Source: Epiperipatus broadwayi
Taxonomy: Eukaryota; Onychophora; Udeonychophora; Euonychophora; Peripatidae
NCBI GenBank assembly: GCA_028023455.1
Contig: JAQFVV010006272.1
Coordinates: 5,817,217-5,881,216 of the forward strand
DNA length: 64,000 nucleotides
Direction: 5' to 3'
Shown here piece after piece: positions 36,204 to 47,372 of the stretch. Below the pieces are notes generated by a model. The model saw only the letters and a list, made by a program, of their open reading frames with translations, did no database searches and was not told the origin of the DNA. Numbering within the stretch: position 1 is the first letter of the stretch; each line of letters opens with the position of its first letter. Made by a program: the position numbers and the translations under genes.

Positions 36204-37962
36204 TAAGTGAACATTGGTGAACTGCAGACGTAAATCCATAAATATGCACTGAACAAAAAATGGCTTATCAAAACTAAATTGTCTGGTTTGAATATATAAA
36301 TCATTAGTCAAAAAAAAATATATAAATGTTTTATAAATATAATCAGTGATTTAATACTTGTACTTGTTTTTTCATGTAGATAAGTCACACATATATATCC
36401 AGATGTAAACTAGTGTCCTATATAATATTAATATCCAGAAATTTGTATTTAGTATGCATATGCTTTATTTAAAATATTTGTATACTCTTTATTCTGAAAG
36501 TCAATTATAAATGATCAAAATATCAAATCCTAGGATACTATCAGCTTCATTTATAAACAATGAGAAAATTAACACAAAATCTTGTCTATTTCTGGTCCAA
36601 CAAATAGCATGGTCAGCTCAAAAGTTAACACAAACATTGTACAATTAATTATATAATTACTTATCTCAACAGCATATTGTAAATTTCCCCTAAGTCATTT
36701 TAACATCTAAATTTCTAGGATTTTCAAGATCATAAATATCAGTGAAATTAATCTTTTTATTTTGAAAGTCAATTTCTATGATGTTGATAACTAGTGACCC
36801 CATTTCAATAATTTTAAAAAGTGCTCCTTTAATGCATACCTCATATAAGTGGCAATACTGCAATTTAAACATGCTTCATTTTAAGTAATTAATTCTTGAA
36901 AATAACTGACAGCAACTGTTTCATGGACAACATTTTCCCCCATTTATGTCTGGCATTCAAACGTGTGCTTTACAAAGATTAGATTTAATATGTATTAGTT
37001 TATCATTACTGTCAGATAAGTGAGACTCACTAAAAGTGCAAATCATTATCAAATAAGTCCAGACAATTTATTAACTATAAATTGATAAAGATTTGGGTCA
37101 TTATATAAATTTAGCAACTTGGGCATTAGCACCAACGATTGTCAAGTATATCTTCAACAAATTAATTAAATATCTAACTATTGTCAGATAATGGTAATTG
37201 GTTGAGTTTATACATAATTTTTTCCAAAGACTTCAGCTTAATAGAGATTATCAAATTTATACATCAACTGATATATTAATATTATATTGCTAATAAAGAA
37301 ACGCATAACAATTTTCTTATCATTATTGCACTTCAAAATTTGCAAATAAAAATCCACAATTAGATATATCAAGCAAACTTTGATTTAATATTGGAATATC
37401 CTTTTTTTTTTTTTACATTGAGTGCATAATAGAATGAGAATTGATCACATATTTTAATAATAATGATATTTAATGATCATAATGTGATGATTAATATAAC
37501 AATTAAACTTTAATTATATAAATGATTAAGAGAAACCAAATATTATGAGTAGTTTGTCTGAGTTATTTTCATATACAATTCTGTATACGTATATGATATA
37601 TTCCAAATTAATAAGTTGGATGCCACAATATGAAAAGTGTATTATTCAAGTTATAAAATTATATTCAATCCTTATTACTTTTTGAAGTAATTATATAATT
37701 AAATGCATTAACTATTTACCATTTATTTCATCTGAAATATCTTAACTCTGAAAAAATAAAAAAAGTGATATATTTAAACATTCAGATTTTAAAGGCTATT
37801 AATTGTTTATTAAGAGATATATAGTATTATATTTATACTGTATATTGGAATATTTCCATCATCTAATGAGTATTGAATGTCTTTAGAAATATTTAACTTT
37901 ATTAAATATTCCACATACCATTCAACTGTTAATAATAGCACACAAATTAATATACGCATAAT

Positions 37963-37996
37963 GTTTCGAGAGGTATTATTCTATTCTCTTCTTCAG
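37963..37996 (-). ncRNA. hammerhead-ribozyme-like core (relic)
   Basis: The minus strand reads CTGAAGA, a potential stem AGAG..CTCT, then CGAAAC. This is the CUGANGA..stem II..GAAA arrangement of hammerhead ribozymes, which are known in the terminal repeats of Penelope-like elements. Stems I and III and the NUH cleavage site could not be paired convincingly, so only a degenerate core is claimed. Confidence 0.4.
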
Positions 37997-38019
37997 ATGT
38001 TGCTAGCCTGACTAGTGAC

Positions 38020-38107
38020 AGTACTAGCATGGGAATCGAATCTGAACCCTTAGATTTTGGAGTACTGAATTTTAAGGTAACGCTCTAACCAACTGAGACA
38101 TCCTGCC
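38020..38107 (-). repeat. tRNA-like (SINE) module in left Penelope arm
   Basis: The minus strand starts GGCAGGATGTCTCAGTTGGT then TAGAGCG, a D-arm/A-box-like segment with CTCAGTTGGTTAGAG, and ends with ATTCGATTCCCATG, a B-box-like word. It has no clear acceptor stem pairing, so it is not a functional tRNA gene. Confidence 0.65.
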
Positions 38108-39580
38108 AAAGGCAACAGTCAGTAGAAATTTTATACTTATCTATGAGGTTCCTCCTGATTTCTCCACTTTTTCATAAGAGCAAAGTTGATTAGTGGTTTC
38201 CATACATTATCTATAGTCACACTAGTTGACTTATTTATGGGATTGCTTGCCATTGTCATGTGAACAGGTTCTTTAAATTTTCTACTTTGTACCTTTTCTT
38301 CTCTATCCAATATTTTTGTATTTCCCAATTGAACATATGTTCATTGGCATATACATGTTCTGCTACCTTAGACACATATGTTTTCTATCTTCTAATCATT
38401 AGTTTGTGTTCTTGCAAGCACTTTTCAGTGGGATGACTGGTCTCACCAATATACATTCTTATACACTCACATGGTATTTCATAGATGTAGTTTTTTCTTT
38501 TCAGCATTTCAAGTTTAGGCTTTGTAGATGTTAGAATTTATTATATTGTAGTATGGCTCTGAAAAGTTGTTCTGATGTTATACTGATTGCAGATTTTCCT
38601 TAATTTTTCTTCTATTTTTGATATGTATGGGTACACTACAGTACCAATAATTGTTTTTTCTTTTAATTTGTTGTCTATTTAAGGTTTTCTTAATAGCAGC
38701 TGATGAGTACTGTTTTTCATAAGAGTTTGTTCTATATAGATCTTTTCTTTTCCAAATTGTTGGTTTCTGAATAAACTTCTTTTGCTCTGTCCCACAGTGA
38801 TAGTATAACTCCATGTTTTGTGTTTCTGGTGTGGACTGGACATGTGGACTAAGTATTTTCATGTCTGTGTGGGTTTTCGGATTATCACTATGGAACAGAT
38901 AAAAAAAAGTTTGTTCAGAAACCAGCAATTTGACAAAAGAAAAGATATAGAACAAACTCTTATGACAAATGGTTATCCATCAACTATTATTAAAAAAAAC
39001 CTTAAATAGATAACAACAACAACAACAAAAAATCATCAAAAAAAAATTATTGGTACTATAATGCACCCATATATACCAAAAATAGTTGACAAATTAAGGA
39101 AAATATATAATCAGTATAACATCAGAACAGCTTTCCAGAGCCATAGCACATTATGAGGAATTCTAACATCCCCAAAGCCTAAACTTGAAATGCTGAAAAG
39201 AAAAAACTGTCTGAAATACCATGTGAATGTGGAAGAACATATATTGGTGAGACAAGTCACCCCATTGAAAAGCTCTTGCAAGAACACAAACTGATGATTA
39301 GAAGATAGAAAACAAATGTGTCTAAGATAGCAGACCATGTACGTACTGATGATCATATGTTCAATTGGGAAAATACAAAAATATTGGATAAAGAAAAAAG
39401 AGTATAAAGAAGAAAATTTAAAAAAGCTGCTATCATGATAACAATTCCACAAGTAAGTCAATCTAGTGTGACTACATAATGTATGGAGACCATTAATCAA
39501 CTTTGTTCTTAGGAAAAAGTGAAGAAATCAGGAGGAACCTCATAAATAAGTATATGAAATTTCTACTGACTGTTGCCTTT

Positions 39581-39665
39581 GGCAGGATGGCTCAGTTGAT
39601 TAGAGCGTTACCTTAAAATTCAATATTTAAGAATCTAAGGGTCCAGGTTCGATTCCCATGCTAGT
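39581..39665 (+). repeat. tRNA-like (SINE) module in right Penelope arm
   Basis: GGCAGGATGGCTCAGTTGAT then TAGAGCG gives an A-box/D-arm (GCTC..GAGC pairs), and GGTTCGATTCC at 39646-39656 is an exact match to the Pol III B-box consensus. The A-to-B distance is typical of tRNA-derived promoters. The remainder does not make a full cloverleaf by eye. Confidence 0.7.
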
Positions 39666-39691
39666 ACTGTCATTGGTTAGGCTAATAAAAC

Positions 39692-39720
39692 CTGAAGAAG
39701 GAATAATAATACCTCTAAAT
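39692..39720 (+). ncRNA. hammerhead-ribozyme-like core, mutated
   Basis: CTGAAGAAGG..CCTCTAAAT aligns with the left-arm core, but the CGAAAC box has become TAAATG. The copy is therefore broken at an invariant position. Confidence 0.35.
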
Positions 39721-39797
39721 GTTGTGTGCTATTACTAACAGTTGAATGTATTTGGAATATTTTAAATAAAGTTAAATTTTTCTAATGACATTCAATT

Positions 39798-42700
39798 ATT
39801 AAATAATAGAAATAGTCTAATATATAAATAAACCTTCAGGAAAACATATATAGTATTATTTGCAAATACTGACACTAAATTTAATAAAAGAAAGAATATA
39901 AATCAAACTATAGTAAGATGTCTATTATTAAGTGAAACATTAGGAAACATTGGAATCTATTTTAATTGATAATCTTTTCCTCTTCTATAACTATTAATTT
40001 ATTTATTTTTACTTTGAATAATTTGAATATATTCCATATGATTTGAACAGATGCACGAAATATGTGTTTCACATATACATGCTATCAGATAATATACTCA
40101 AAAAGTAAAAGAAAATAAAAAAGCCAATTCAATATGAACTTATAGACTTATCTTTATGTATGCATGTATTGACTGAATATATATACTCATCATTTGTATA
40201 CTAAATATTAATTAAGTCATATTAGTATTATAATTACCAAGTACAAATGATAGTTTTATCATTTAATATAAATTTCTGAAAACATATTTTAAAATATTGA
40301 TAATTTTTTTAGTTGATTATATGATATCATTCATTATTATAGTTCAAGTAATTTTACTTGTGTTCTGAATATCACAAGTGCAGTACAGAAAGGCATTAAC
40401 AAAGCATGATATTTTGATGGTTTACTTTTTATGTGTTTCTTCTTTCTAAATGCTAGTTTAATCTATGCTGACAGCTTAGCTGTAATGAATCAAAGAAAGG
40501 AGTAGAAACTTTAGACAATATTTGGGTTGGTCTGCTACTAATGTTTTGATGACTAAGACAAATAATGCAATTATATTCACTGATGAGGTCTGCCATCTTT
40601 TGTGAATGATCTAATATTCTAGTTTCTTTTTTCATTCATTTTTATATTACAGATTGACACTATTTTCTGTCAATTATCTATATTTTGAATATTTCTTAAC
40701 ATTTTAATACCATTACCATATATATTGTTTATTATTTTTGTTTGTGTCAGCATAATTTTATAAACATTTAACAATAATCTCTGAATTTAATTTATTTTTG
40801 CTTATCTCTCAGAAATTTTTTTCCCTCTAGAAAATAATAATAAGTTATTCTGATTTTGCTAGTTTGAATTATCTGTTTGTTTTACTAGAAAATAACAATT
40901 TTTATTATATTTTACTGTTGTTATTATTTTTTTTCCTTTTTACTATATCAAAAGGGATATGGGATAATATGCCAAAATGATGATATAGTTAGAAAAGAGT
41001 ACTACATTAAAAAAAGAGGATAAGATATAAACATCATCATTCTTTTTCATTAAATAAACAGCTTAATTACACTAACAAGATAAAAGATTATTGCTATTTT
41101 TTTTTTCTTGAAAAATAAAAAATTAACATAAACAAAAATGAAAAGACAAATGGGAATTAAGAGATTGTTCTTACCTATTAAACTTTGTAAGAGATTGTGT
41201 AATTTTTATAAGAAAGATAAAACAACAAATAAAATTTTGGAAGATTTTCTTTATAATACTTCCAAATAAAAGTATAAACCAAGCAATAATAAAAGGATTG
41301 AAGTGTAAAGAAATAATATACTGAAGTATTTGAAAATATATTATTAATTGACAGATCATAAATAATTAAACTTGTTTTTGCTCATTTTTTGGTTTCCAAA
41401 AAGTGCTATAAAAAAAAAAAAAATTAGAAGATTCTATAAGAGATTGTCCCTCCTAAAATTATCAAAAGGTTCTCCCATTTATAGTTTTTCTTCAATATAT
41501 ATAATTTTAATACTTCAGTTTAATCATCAAAAGATAGGACAAAAACATAGAACTAGTAGAGTAAATCAAATAATTTCTTAAGACTTCTAGTCCTCACATT
41601 GAGGCATTAATGCTAGTCATCAACATAAATTAAATTGGAATTTAGAAAGAAAAAATAAGTGAAAAACAAGGCATTGATAAATTCATGACATATTTACAAA
41701 TTTTTTAATGCATACCAATATATTCAGCATACAAGTGATAAAAGTTCATGCATGCTATCAATGTTTATAAATGTAAAAATAAAACTATAAAAAGTTTTAT
41801 AATATACCAGTTTTTCATTTCCTTATATGTAATATATGTATTATTTGAAAGCATATATATATATATGTTTTCCAAGCATGTGTTCAAGTCACATAGAAGA
41901 TATTCAAAACATTTAAAGTAAAGAGAATGAGAAGTTATAAAAAAGAAAAAAAGAATACTTAGAAAATCTGCAATACTTCCTATTGTTTTATATATTTGTA
42001 GTGACCTTGGCTATAGTTTGATTAGTTATTATTTCATTTATTAAATTTGATGTCATTTAATAAATGCACATAATTTAATCTATTTAATAATAATTAACAA
42101 TTAAATGTTTAAATATATCAGAGTAAGGAACTGGAATATATAGAACAAAATAAATGGCAAGTGATTAATGCAATTAATTCTATTTGACAAAATGGGATTG
42201 AATGTACTTCTAATTAAAATAATACAATAGTATTAATATACAATACACAACATATTAATTTGTAGTATCTTACATCATACATTAGTACAGAATTATATGC
42301 ACAAATAGCTTAAGTGAGCTACTCACGCATTATTTCTTTTCACATATCATCAGTCATTATTGACTGCAGCACATACCACATATCAATTTCTCATTACAAT
42401 ACAGATTAAAAACAAAAAATAATTAGGATATAAGGCACTAGTGAATATTTTTGCTCAACAAGCTATTTTAAACTTTTAAAAGTGTTATGTATGTATTTAA
42501 TACATAAGATACAATCAAGTGAAGACTTAATACATTCTAATAGAGTGGCAGATTCAAGAGCAAAAGGTTTCTGGATTGATCCTCAGTAAATTAAAGTTAA
42601 AAAAAAAATTAGTTTGTTTAAATAAATGATACTAATGTGCCTTATTTTATCTTCTGATTAGTTGAATTTCAGAGAAGATACAGAGCAACTAACCATATTA

Positions 42701-43124
42701 TTATTTCATTTAATAATCAAGCTGAATCCAGTATCTTCGATTTATTTTCTTGAAATGTAAAAAAGATAAAAGCAGTAACAAAAAAAAAAATTCATTAAAA
42801 GATTGCTACGAATACTGAAGCAAAATGAAAAAGGAAATAAATCAGAAGCTCAGAGATGATAAAATTGAATTAAACAATACCAAATTATACGGCAAAAAAA
42901 GTTTAAAAAATTAATTAGTATTTATATTTTATGATTTGGAACAATGGTTAATGAATTTCTAGTGATAATTTTGATTCCAGCTTAAAAAAAAAAAAAACAA
43001 TAAAAAAAAAAGAGACTTTTGGAACAATTAGTTTAATTTTTCACACAAGACTAAAAATATTATTGAGAATATTAAAGAGGATTCAATTGCGATTTAAAAA
43101 AATCTAGGAATTAGTCTGGGAACG
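39798..43124. other. AT-rich sequence, no gene seen
   Basis: Short open frames only (for example 40453-40635 minus and 41372-41581 plus), none with recognisable motifs. A SINE-like word cluster lies at 42535-42590. Confidence 0.5.
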
Positions 43125-43215
43125 ATTTAGGTACTAGATAGAAATTTTATGCACAAATTTTCTTGCAACCATGCACTGGGTGGCACTACTATAATGAGAG
43201 TTTGCTACTGTTAAA
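43125..43215 (+). repeat. third, diverged copy of the foldback-insert family
   Basis: AGGTACTAGATAGAAATTTT then ATGCACAAATTTTCTTGCAACCATGCA and TGAGAGTTTGC parallel the 22920-23010 tract (GGCACTAGATGGAGATTTTA, CCTTCTGGCATCCATTG, GGAGAGTTTTGCC). Confidence 0.55.
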
Positions 43216-44091
43216 AGATATAATTAAAAAAAAAAGTGTTAATGAAAAACTAAACCTATACATTTTCCAACTGAATAAATGTAAGAGAACTTAATTAAGG
43301 GAATAAAAATTCACAAACTTTTGGAATTCTCTCACCAACACCCATCTGATGAGATGGCTTTTGAGACTAAGACTAAATTTAACTAAACTAACTTTCATCA
43401 AAATCAAATGCATCAAATCTCTAAATACTACTTTGTAGAATCACATTCTAATAAATATGAAAACCATTTCAAGCTCTATTATAGGGATTTAATTTTTTTA
43501 ATCTGTCTATTGATTTCATGTTCTCTATTTTACAATAATCTGTATATATTGTAATATTTGATTAGTAAAGTATATCAGAACTAAATTATTTATTAATTTG
43601 AATTTTGTTTCATTCAATTATAAATTAAATAGATATTTTAGGCATATATCATTGTTTGGGACAATGATATATGATTTCACTGCTTCTTGTAGTTTATTTT
43701 GGGATAGTGAATAGATTTGCTAATATCTGAGATGATGATCTTGCTTGCTTTCTTTTGTGTTAAATGCTATCTAAATAAATTCAGTTTTACTAAAGATTGT
43801 CATCATTTTAATTTAGTGTACTGGACAATGGATAATCTAAACAATTATGTATTGGAGATATTATTGCATAGTGTCACCAACGACTGAGCTAATGATATTA
43901 GACAGGTCACAAAAGAGTTACTATTTATTGATGCATGTTTTGCTCTGTTATAAATAATATTTAAACCATAAGAGCATTTCTTCATTATTTTTTTATTTTC
44001 ATTTTGTGTCAATAATAGATTGTTGTGTAATTCATGACAAATGCTGACCTACCAATGTAGAGAGATAGTGGAGTAGAAGATCAATAATTAT

Positions 44092-44192
44092 CATTACAAA
44101 ATGGCTACTCAAAGCTGGCCGATGATGATCATGTACAGGTGGCGATCGTTACAAAATGCCGCATCAATTTTGGGGTTTTTACAAAATGACTC
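44092..44192 (+). repeat. three TTACAAAATG-containing words
   Basis: CATTACAAAATGGC (44092), GTTACAAAATGCC (44149) and TTTTACAAAATGAC (44178) in a small GC-enriched patch. Function unknown; may be a short degenerate tandem array. Confidence 0.4.
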
Positions 44193-44379
44193 TGCATTTA
44201 GGCTAGATTTATATTATTATAAATGATATCTCAATTCCTGAGACATACTAAAGTTTTTCTATTCTCATTCCATATTCTAATTATTTTCCCATTACAATAT
44301 ATATATATTTAACATAAAAAAAAGAGATAGCTGGAAATATACCTAAAATTTTATCAATGCTAACTCAAAGTTTACTATT

Positions 44380-44863
44380 ATTTTAGGTTTCATCTCATTA
44401 CTAGAAAACTTCCTTCTTCATCTATTTACAGATCTGATATTCATCTTATGCTGGATGCTAATAATTTGTCTTCATTGATTTATAATATAATTTCCTTTCA
44501 TTTCTGCAAATCATCAACTACATAGGTTTATTTTTCTGATAATAGTGTAATTATTCATAGTTTGAAAAGTTCTGTTAGGTCTCCTGTAACTAAGAAGATT
44601 TAGAGGAAAATCTCTATTGCTTTAAAGATGAGTATTGATAACATTTCTACATTTTTAAATAGACTTCTCCATAGATTATTTTCTGAATTTTACTCTATTC
44701 AAATTAGACCATTAATTTCTCTTTTACTTGGACAATCAAGCATCTTTCAAGATATTGCTAAAATTTAATGTCATTCCATTTAATTTAGATAACAAGTCTC
44801 TATTAATTATGCTGATTAAGTATGTCCACATTGAAAAGCTAAGAATCTTGATATGATCTAATC
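44380..44863 (+). pseudogene. possible tyrosine-recombinase (DIRS-like) relic
   Basis: The plus-strand reading gives LPSSSIYRSDIHLMLDANNL, SLKSSVRSPVTKKI, ISIALKMSIDNISTFL, GQSSIFQDIAKI and NVIPFNLDNKSLLIMLIKYV over about 150 residues, interrupted by a few stops and one shift. The R-S-P-V-T-K-K-I step followed by an L-rich stretch and a short positively charged end resembles the core-binding half and start of the catalytic half of DIRS/Ngaro-type tyrosine recombinases. The R..HxxR..Y catalytic residues are not present. It stops abruptly at 44864, where a candidate hAT end begins. Confidence 0.35.
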
Positions 44864-44890
44864 CAGCATTTCACCAAATATTTCATATGA
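44864..44890 (+). repeat. candidate hAT terminal end
   Basis: CAGCATTTCACCAAATATTT resembles a decayed CAGTGTTTCxCAACC-type hAT terminus, lies 229 bp beyond the stop codon of the transposase at 45093-47370, and interrupts the preceding relic. The opposite end was not found. Confidence 0.4.
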
Positions 44891-45092
44891 TGAAACACTT
44901 CCCAAATCTGAATTTAATATAAGATCTTGTTTATTTTATAGAGTAGATAGATATTAATAATAAATAAATTAAGGCCATAAATGTAAGAGTTGAGAAAACA
45001 AAACAAATATTTATACTCAAATTTTAATTATATAAAACAAAACAAAGGAAAACAGTAAAATAAACTAATATACTTATAGTAAAATTGTGCGC

Positions 45093-47370
45093 TTAATTAC
45101 AAATTCTTTTGATATAAGGTACAATATTAGAAAGCTGATTTCTCAAATCTAGTATAGAATTGAGACTGTTCCTGTACTTCGATTTAGTTGCAGCATAATA
45201 TGAAAATCCTATCTCACATAAAAATGTCATTGTAAAAGGAAATAAAACCTGAATAGTTAGTTTTTGATAAGTCCGGTACCCTTTTATTAAGTTTATCCAG
45301 AAATCAATTATTCGTATTTCCTTGTATTTTTTTTTAAAATTAATGTGACTAATTAAATCAATTAGATTTTCATAATCACTTGTGCTGAAGCCTATTTGTT
45401 TAATTGTCATTGAAAATGGTTCTGAATCAAAGAGTTAGCCTCACAGGATTTTGGAAAATATTGCAAAAGAACTTATCGTAAAACATGCAAGTATTCTAAA
45501 ATTAGGTTGGAAACTTTTTAATCTAATTTAGAATTTATTTTAATTAAAAATTCATGCAAGGCATGAAAACAATCAAAATTTGTCTCTTCAATTGTAGAAA
45601 TTCAGAATTATAACTTCATATCATGATGTAATTTTATGTCCTGCATTAAAAATTGTAATATTGTTTTTTTTTTTTTTGGTAATGATAAGTTAATTTCATT
45701 GCTCTTAGTAAAAAGACTAGCCAAATATGCAAAACTCATTAATCATGAAAGCTTTATTAAAAATTCAATATGATTTTGTTCTAAATTATTTGATGTGGAA
45801 AAACCAGTAACTCACTATGAAGTTCAAAAAGTCTCAATAGTGTTTTCCATTGGATAGCAATTTCACTTCATTATGTAACAATGTATATATGTTCACTAAT
45901 TATTTCATCGCACAAAATTTTAAATAATCTGAAATGATTGTGATGTTACATAGTTGATAATTTTTATAACTTTATTCAAAAGTTTTTAAATATGTCAATT
46001 TTTTTTTGTTACTAATGTTTGCCTATGCAAAACACAATGACTTTTTGTGGCTTTAATAGTTATTTGCAGAATACATGTTATAATTCCATTTTTCATACAA
46101 TTGCTTGAGCACCATCTGTATAAATATCAATACATTTCTCCCAAGCATTTTTTTTTGCTATGTAGTTATTAATACAGTTTAATATACCATATCTTTTTCA
46201 GTAGCTCTTTCTTGTAAATATTCATGAGTAAATCATCTTCAATATTATCAAATACATAACAAACAAATAGTAATAATACGGCGAGTCCTGTGATATCAAC
46301 ATACTCACCCAATTGTAATACACATTCACTACAAAGTCTAAATTGAAGAATTAGCTCTTTTTCTATGTTGGCAGAAAGGAATCTTTGATGTGTCATGTCT
46401 TTTGCAGATTGTTTAACATGAATGATACAATATCTTGGGCATAAAGTTTAGTGGGCTTTTCTTCAAGTAAAAGAGCTTCACCATTAAGTTTAATGCAGTA
46501 ATTCATGTGAAAAGATATCTGTATTTTTATCTTCAATTTTAGCAATTGTAATCATTTAAAGTTTAGATTTTTTTTAGCAAATCATATTGTCTCTTTAAAA
46601 ATGTATATTTTTTTTTTTAAAATCATGTTTCATTTCTAAGTATCAAAAACTATTTTTCTTTTAAAATCAGTAAGTTTCATTTCTAAGTGCCTACGAAGTA
46701 TAGCTGGAGTTAATGAATTATTTGCTATGTATTTTATTATATAAAACATACAATGCATTTATCATGAGCATCTGTATTACCAATACTAGTAAATCATCAA
46801 TTTAAATACCTTTCATTATATTTTCTTTTTGTTGTACTCTTAGATCAGGGGTCCCCAACCTTTTTGTACTTAAGAGCATATTCTATAATACTGGCCGGGT
46901 GGCGGGCACCATTTATTTTTTCAACCAGGTGGCGAGCACTGTTTATTTTTTTCAATGTAAATTTATAATTGGATATTGTTAATAATACAAATAATGTACA
47001 AAAAAATATTTATTTCAAAAATAAAATTTTAATGTATAATTAACGTTTATATTTTTATGCTGTAAAAGTATAGTATGCCCTACAATTTGATTACAATATA
47101 ATACAATAATTTATAAGAAATTTAAAAAATTAAATTTATTTGTATCAGATAAATAATTTTTTAGCGTGTTCGGATAGCGGCTGGCACATGTAAAAGGGTC
47201 TGCGGGCGCCATGATGCCCGCGGGCATAGGGTTGGGGACCCCTGTCTTAGATTATACCTGCTTTTTAATATTAAATTTGGAAAAAATCACTGTTTTTCTT
47301 CAATGATAGATGCTTCAGAAGTACTTGCCTCTCCTTGTTTTAAAGTTCCCCTCTTTATCCAAAAATTCAT
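45093..47370 (-). pseudogene. hAT transposase (ZBED-like), interrupted by a MITE
   Basis: Minus strand. The start ATG at 47370 opens MNFWIKRGTLKQGEASTSEA, then SIIEEKQ. After the MITE (46846-47244) a BED-finger-like region follows: KRKYNERYLN, DAHDKCIVCF (the C-x-x-C pair) and a decayed R-R-H-L-E equivalent (46830-46660). The middle part includes HQRFLSANIEKELILQF and LGEYVDITGLAVLLLFVCYV (46396-46169). The C-terminus, 45410-45093, is an intact 105-residue stretch with FWINLIKGYRTYQKLTIQVL, FPFTMTFLCEIGFSYYAATK and KYRNSLNSILDLRNQLSNI, the hAT dimerisation domain. Without the MITE it would be about 1.9 kb. Stops in the centre show it is dead. Confidence 0.8.
46846..47244. mobile_element. 399-bp hAT MITE, copy 1
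   Basis: Ends CAGGGGTCCCCAACC and GGTTGGGGACCCCTG are perfect 15-bp inverted repeats, flanked by perfect 8-bp duplications TCTTAGAT (46838-46845 and 47245-47252). It has no coding capacity. The left part holds two tandem 30-bp units built on GGTGGCGGGCACCATTTATT / GGTGGCGAGCACTGTTTATT, and the right end has a GC-rich GCGGGCGCC..GCCCGCGGGC segment. A hAT-type transposase would have mobilised it. It sits inside the 5' part of the transposase at 45093-47370. Confidence 0.92.
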
Positions 47371-47372
47371 GG

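Larger units (their letters stand above)
34457..37871. other. AT-rich sequence, no gene seen
   Basis: No supported coding. It contains a possible SINE-like tract at 35535-35630 and a G14 run at 36190-36203. Confidence 0.5.
37872..38806 (-). mobile_element. Penelope-like element relic, left arm of inverted pair
   Basis: Minus-strand copy, 5'-truncated. From about 38800 down: KKFIQKPTIWKRKDLYRTNS (end of the RT/linker), AIKKTLNRQQIKRKNNYWY, then IYEIPCECIRMYIGETSHP (38490-38430), the GIY-YIG endonuclease core (here Y-E-I then Y-I-G), then CLQEHKLMI, VSKVAEHVY and FNWE, then after one frameshift KILDREEKVQSRKFKEPVHM (38310-38250). Downstream on the same strand follow a tRNA-like module (38020-38107), a hammerhead-like core (37963-37996) and a shared tail AACAGTTGAATG. 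Penelope-like elements encode RT plus GIY-YIG; the RT catalytic part is missing here. Confidence 0.8.
38882..39797 (+). mobile_element. Penelope-like element relic, right arm of inverted pair
   Basis: Plus-strand partner of 37872-38806, truncated at the same 5' point. It shows KKSLFRNQQFDKRKDIEQTL and NGYPSTIIKKNLK (38905-39005), TIMHPYIPKIVDKLRKIYN (39055-39110), a frame-shifted GIY-YIG region near 39200-39300 (EIPCECG-like, then TYIGET, CKNTN/QEHK equivalents), KIADHVRTDDHMFNWENTK (39325-39380), then the tRNA-like module (39581-39665), hammerhead-like core (39692-39720) and tail. Both arms fold on each other over about 0.9 kb with a 75-bp spacer (38807-38881). Confidence 0.8.

Noticed and set aside
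39111-39500. 129-residue minus-strand open frame
   Set aside because: It is the antisense of the GIY-YIG region of the right Penelope arm, whose plus-strand reading has clear motifs.
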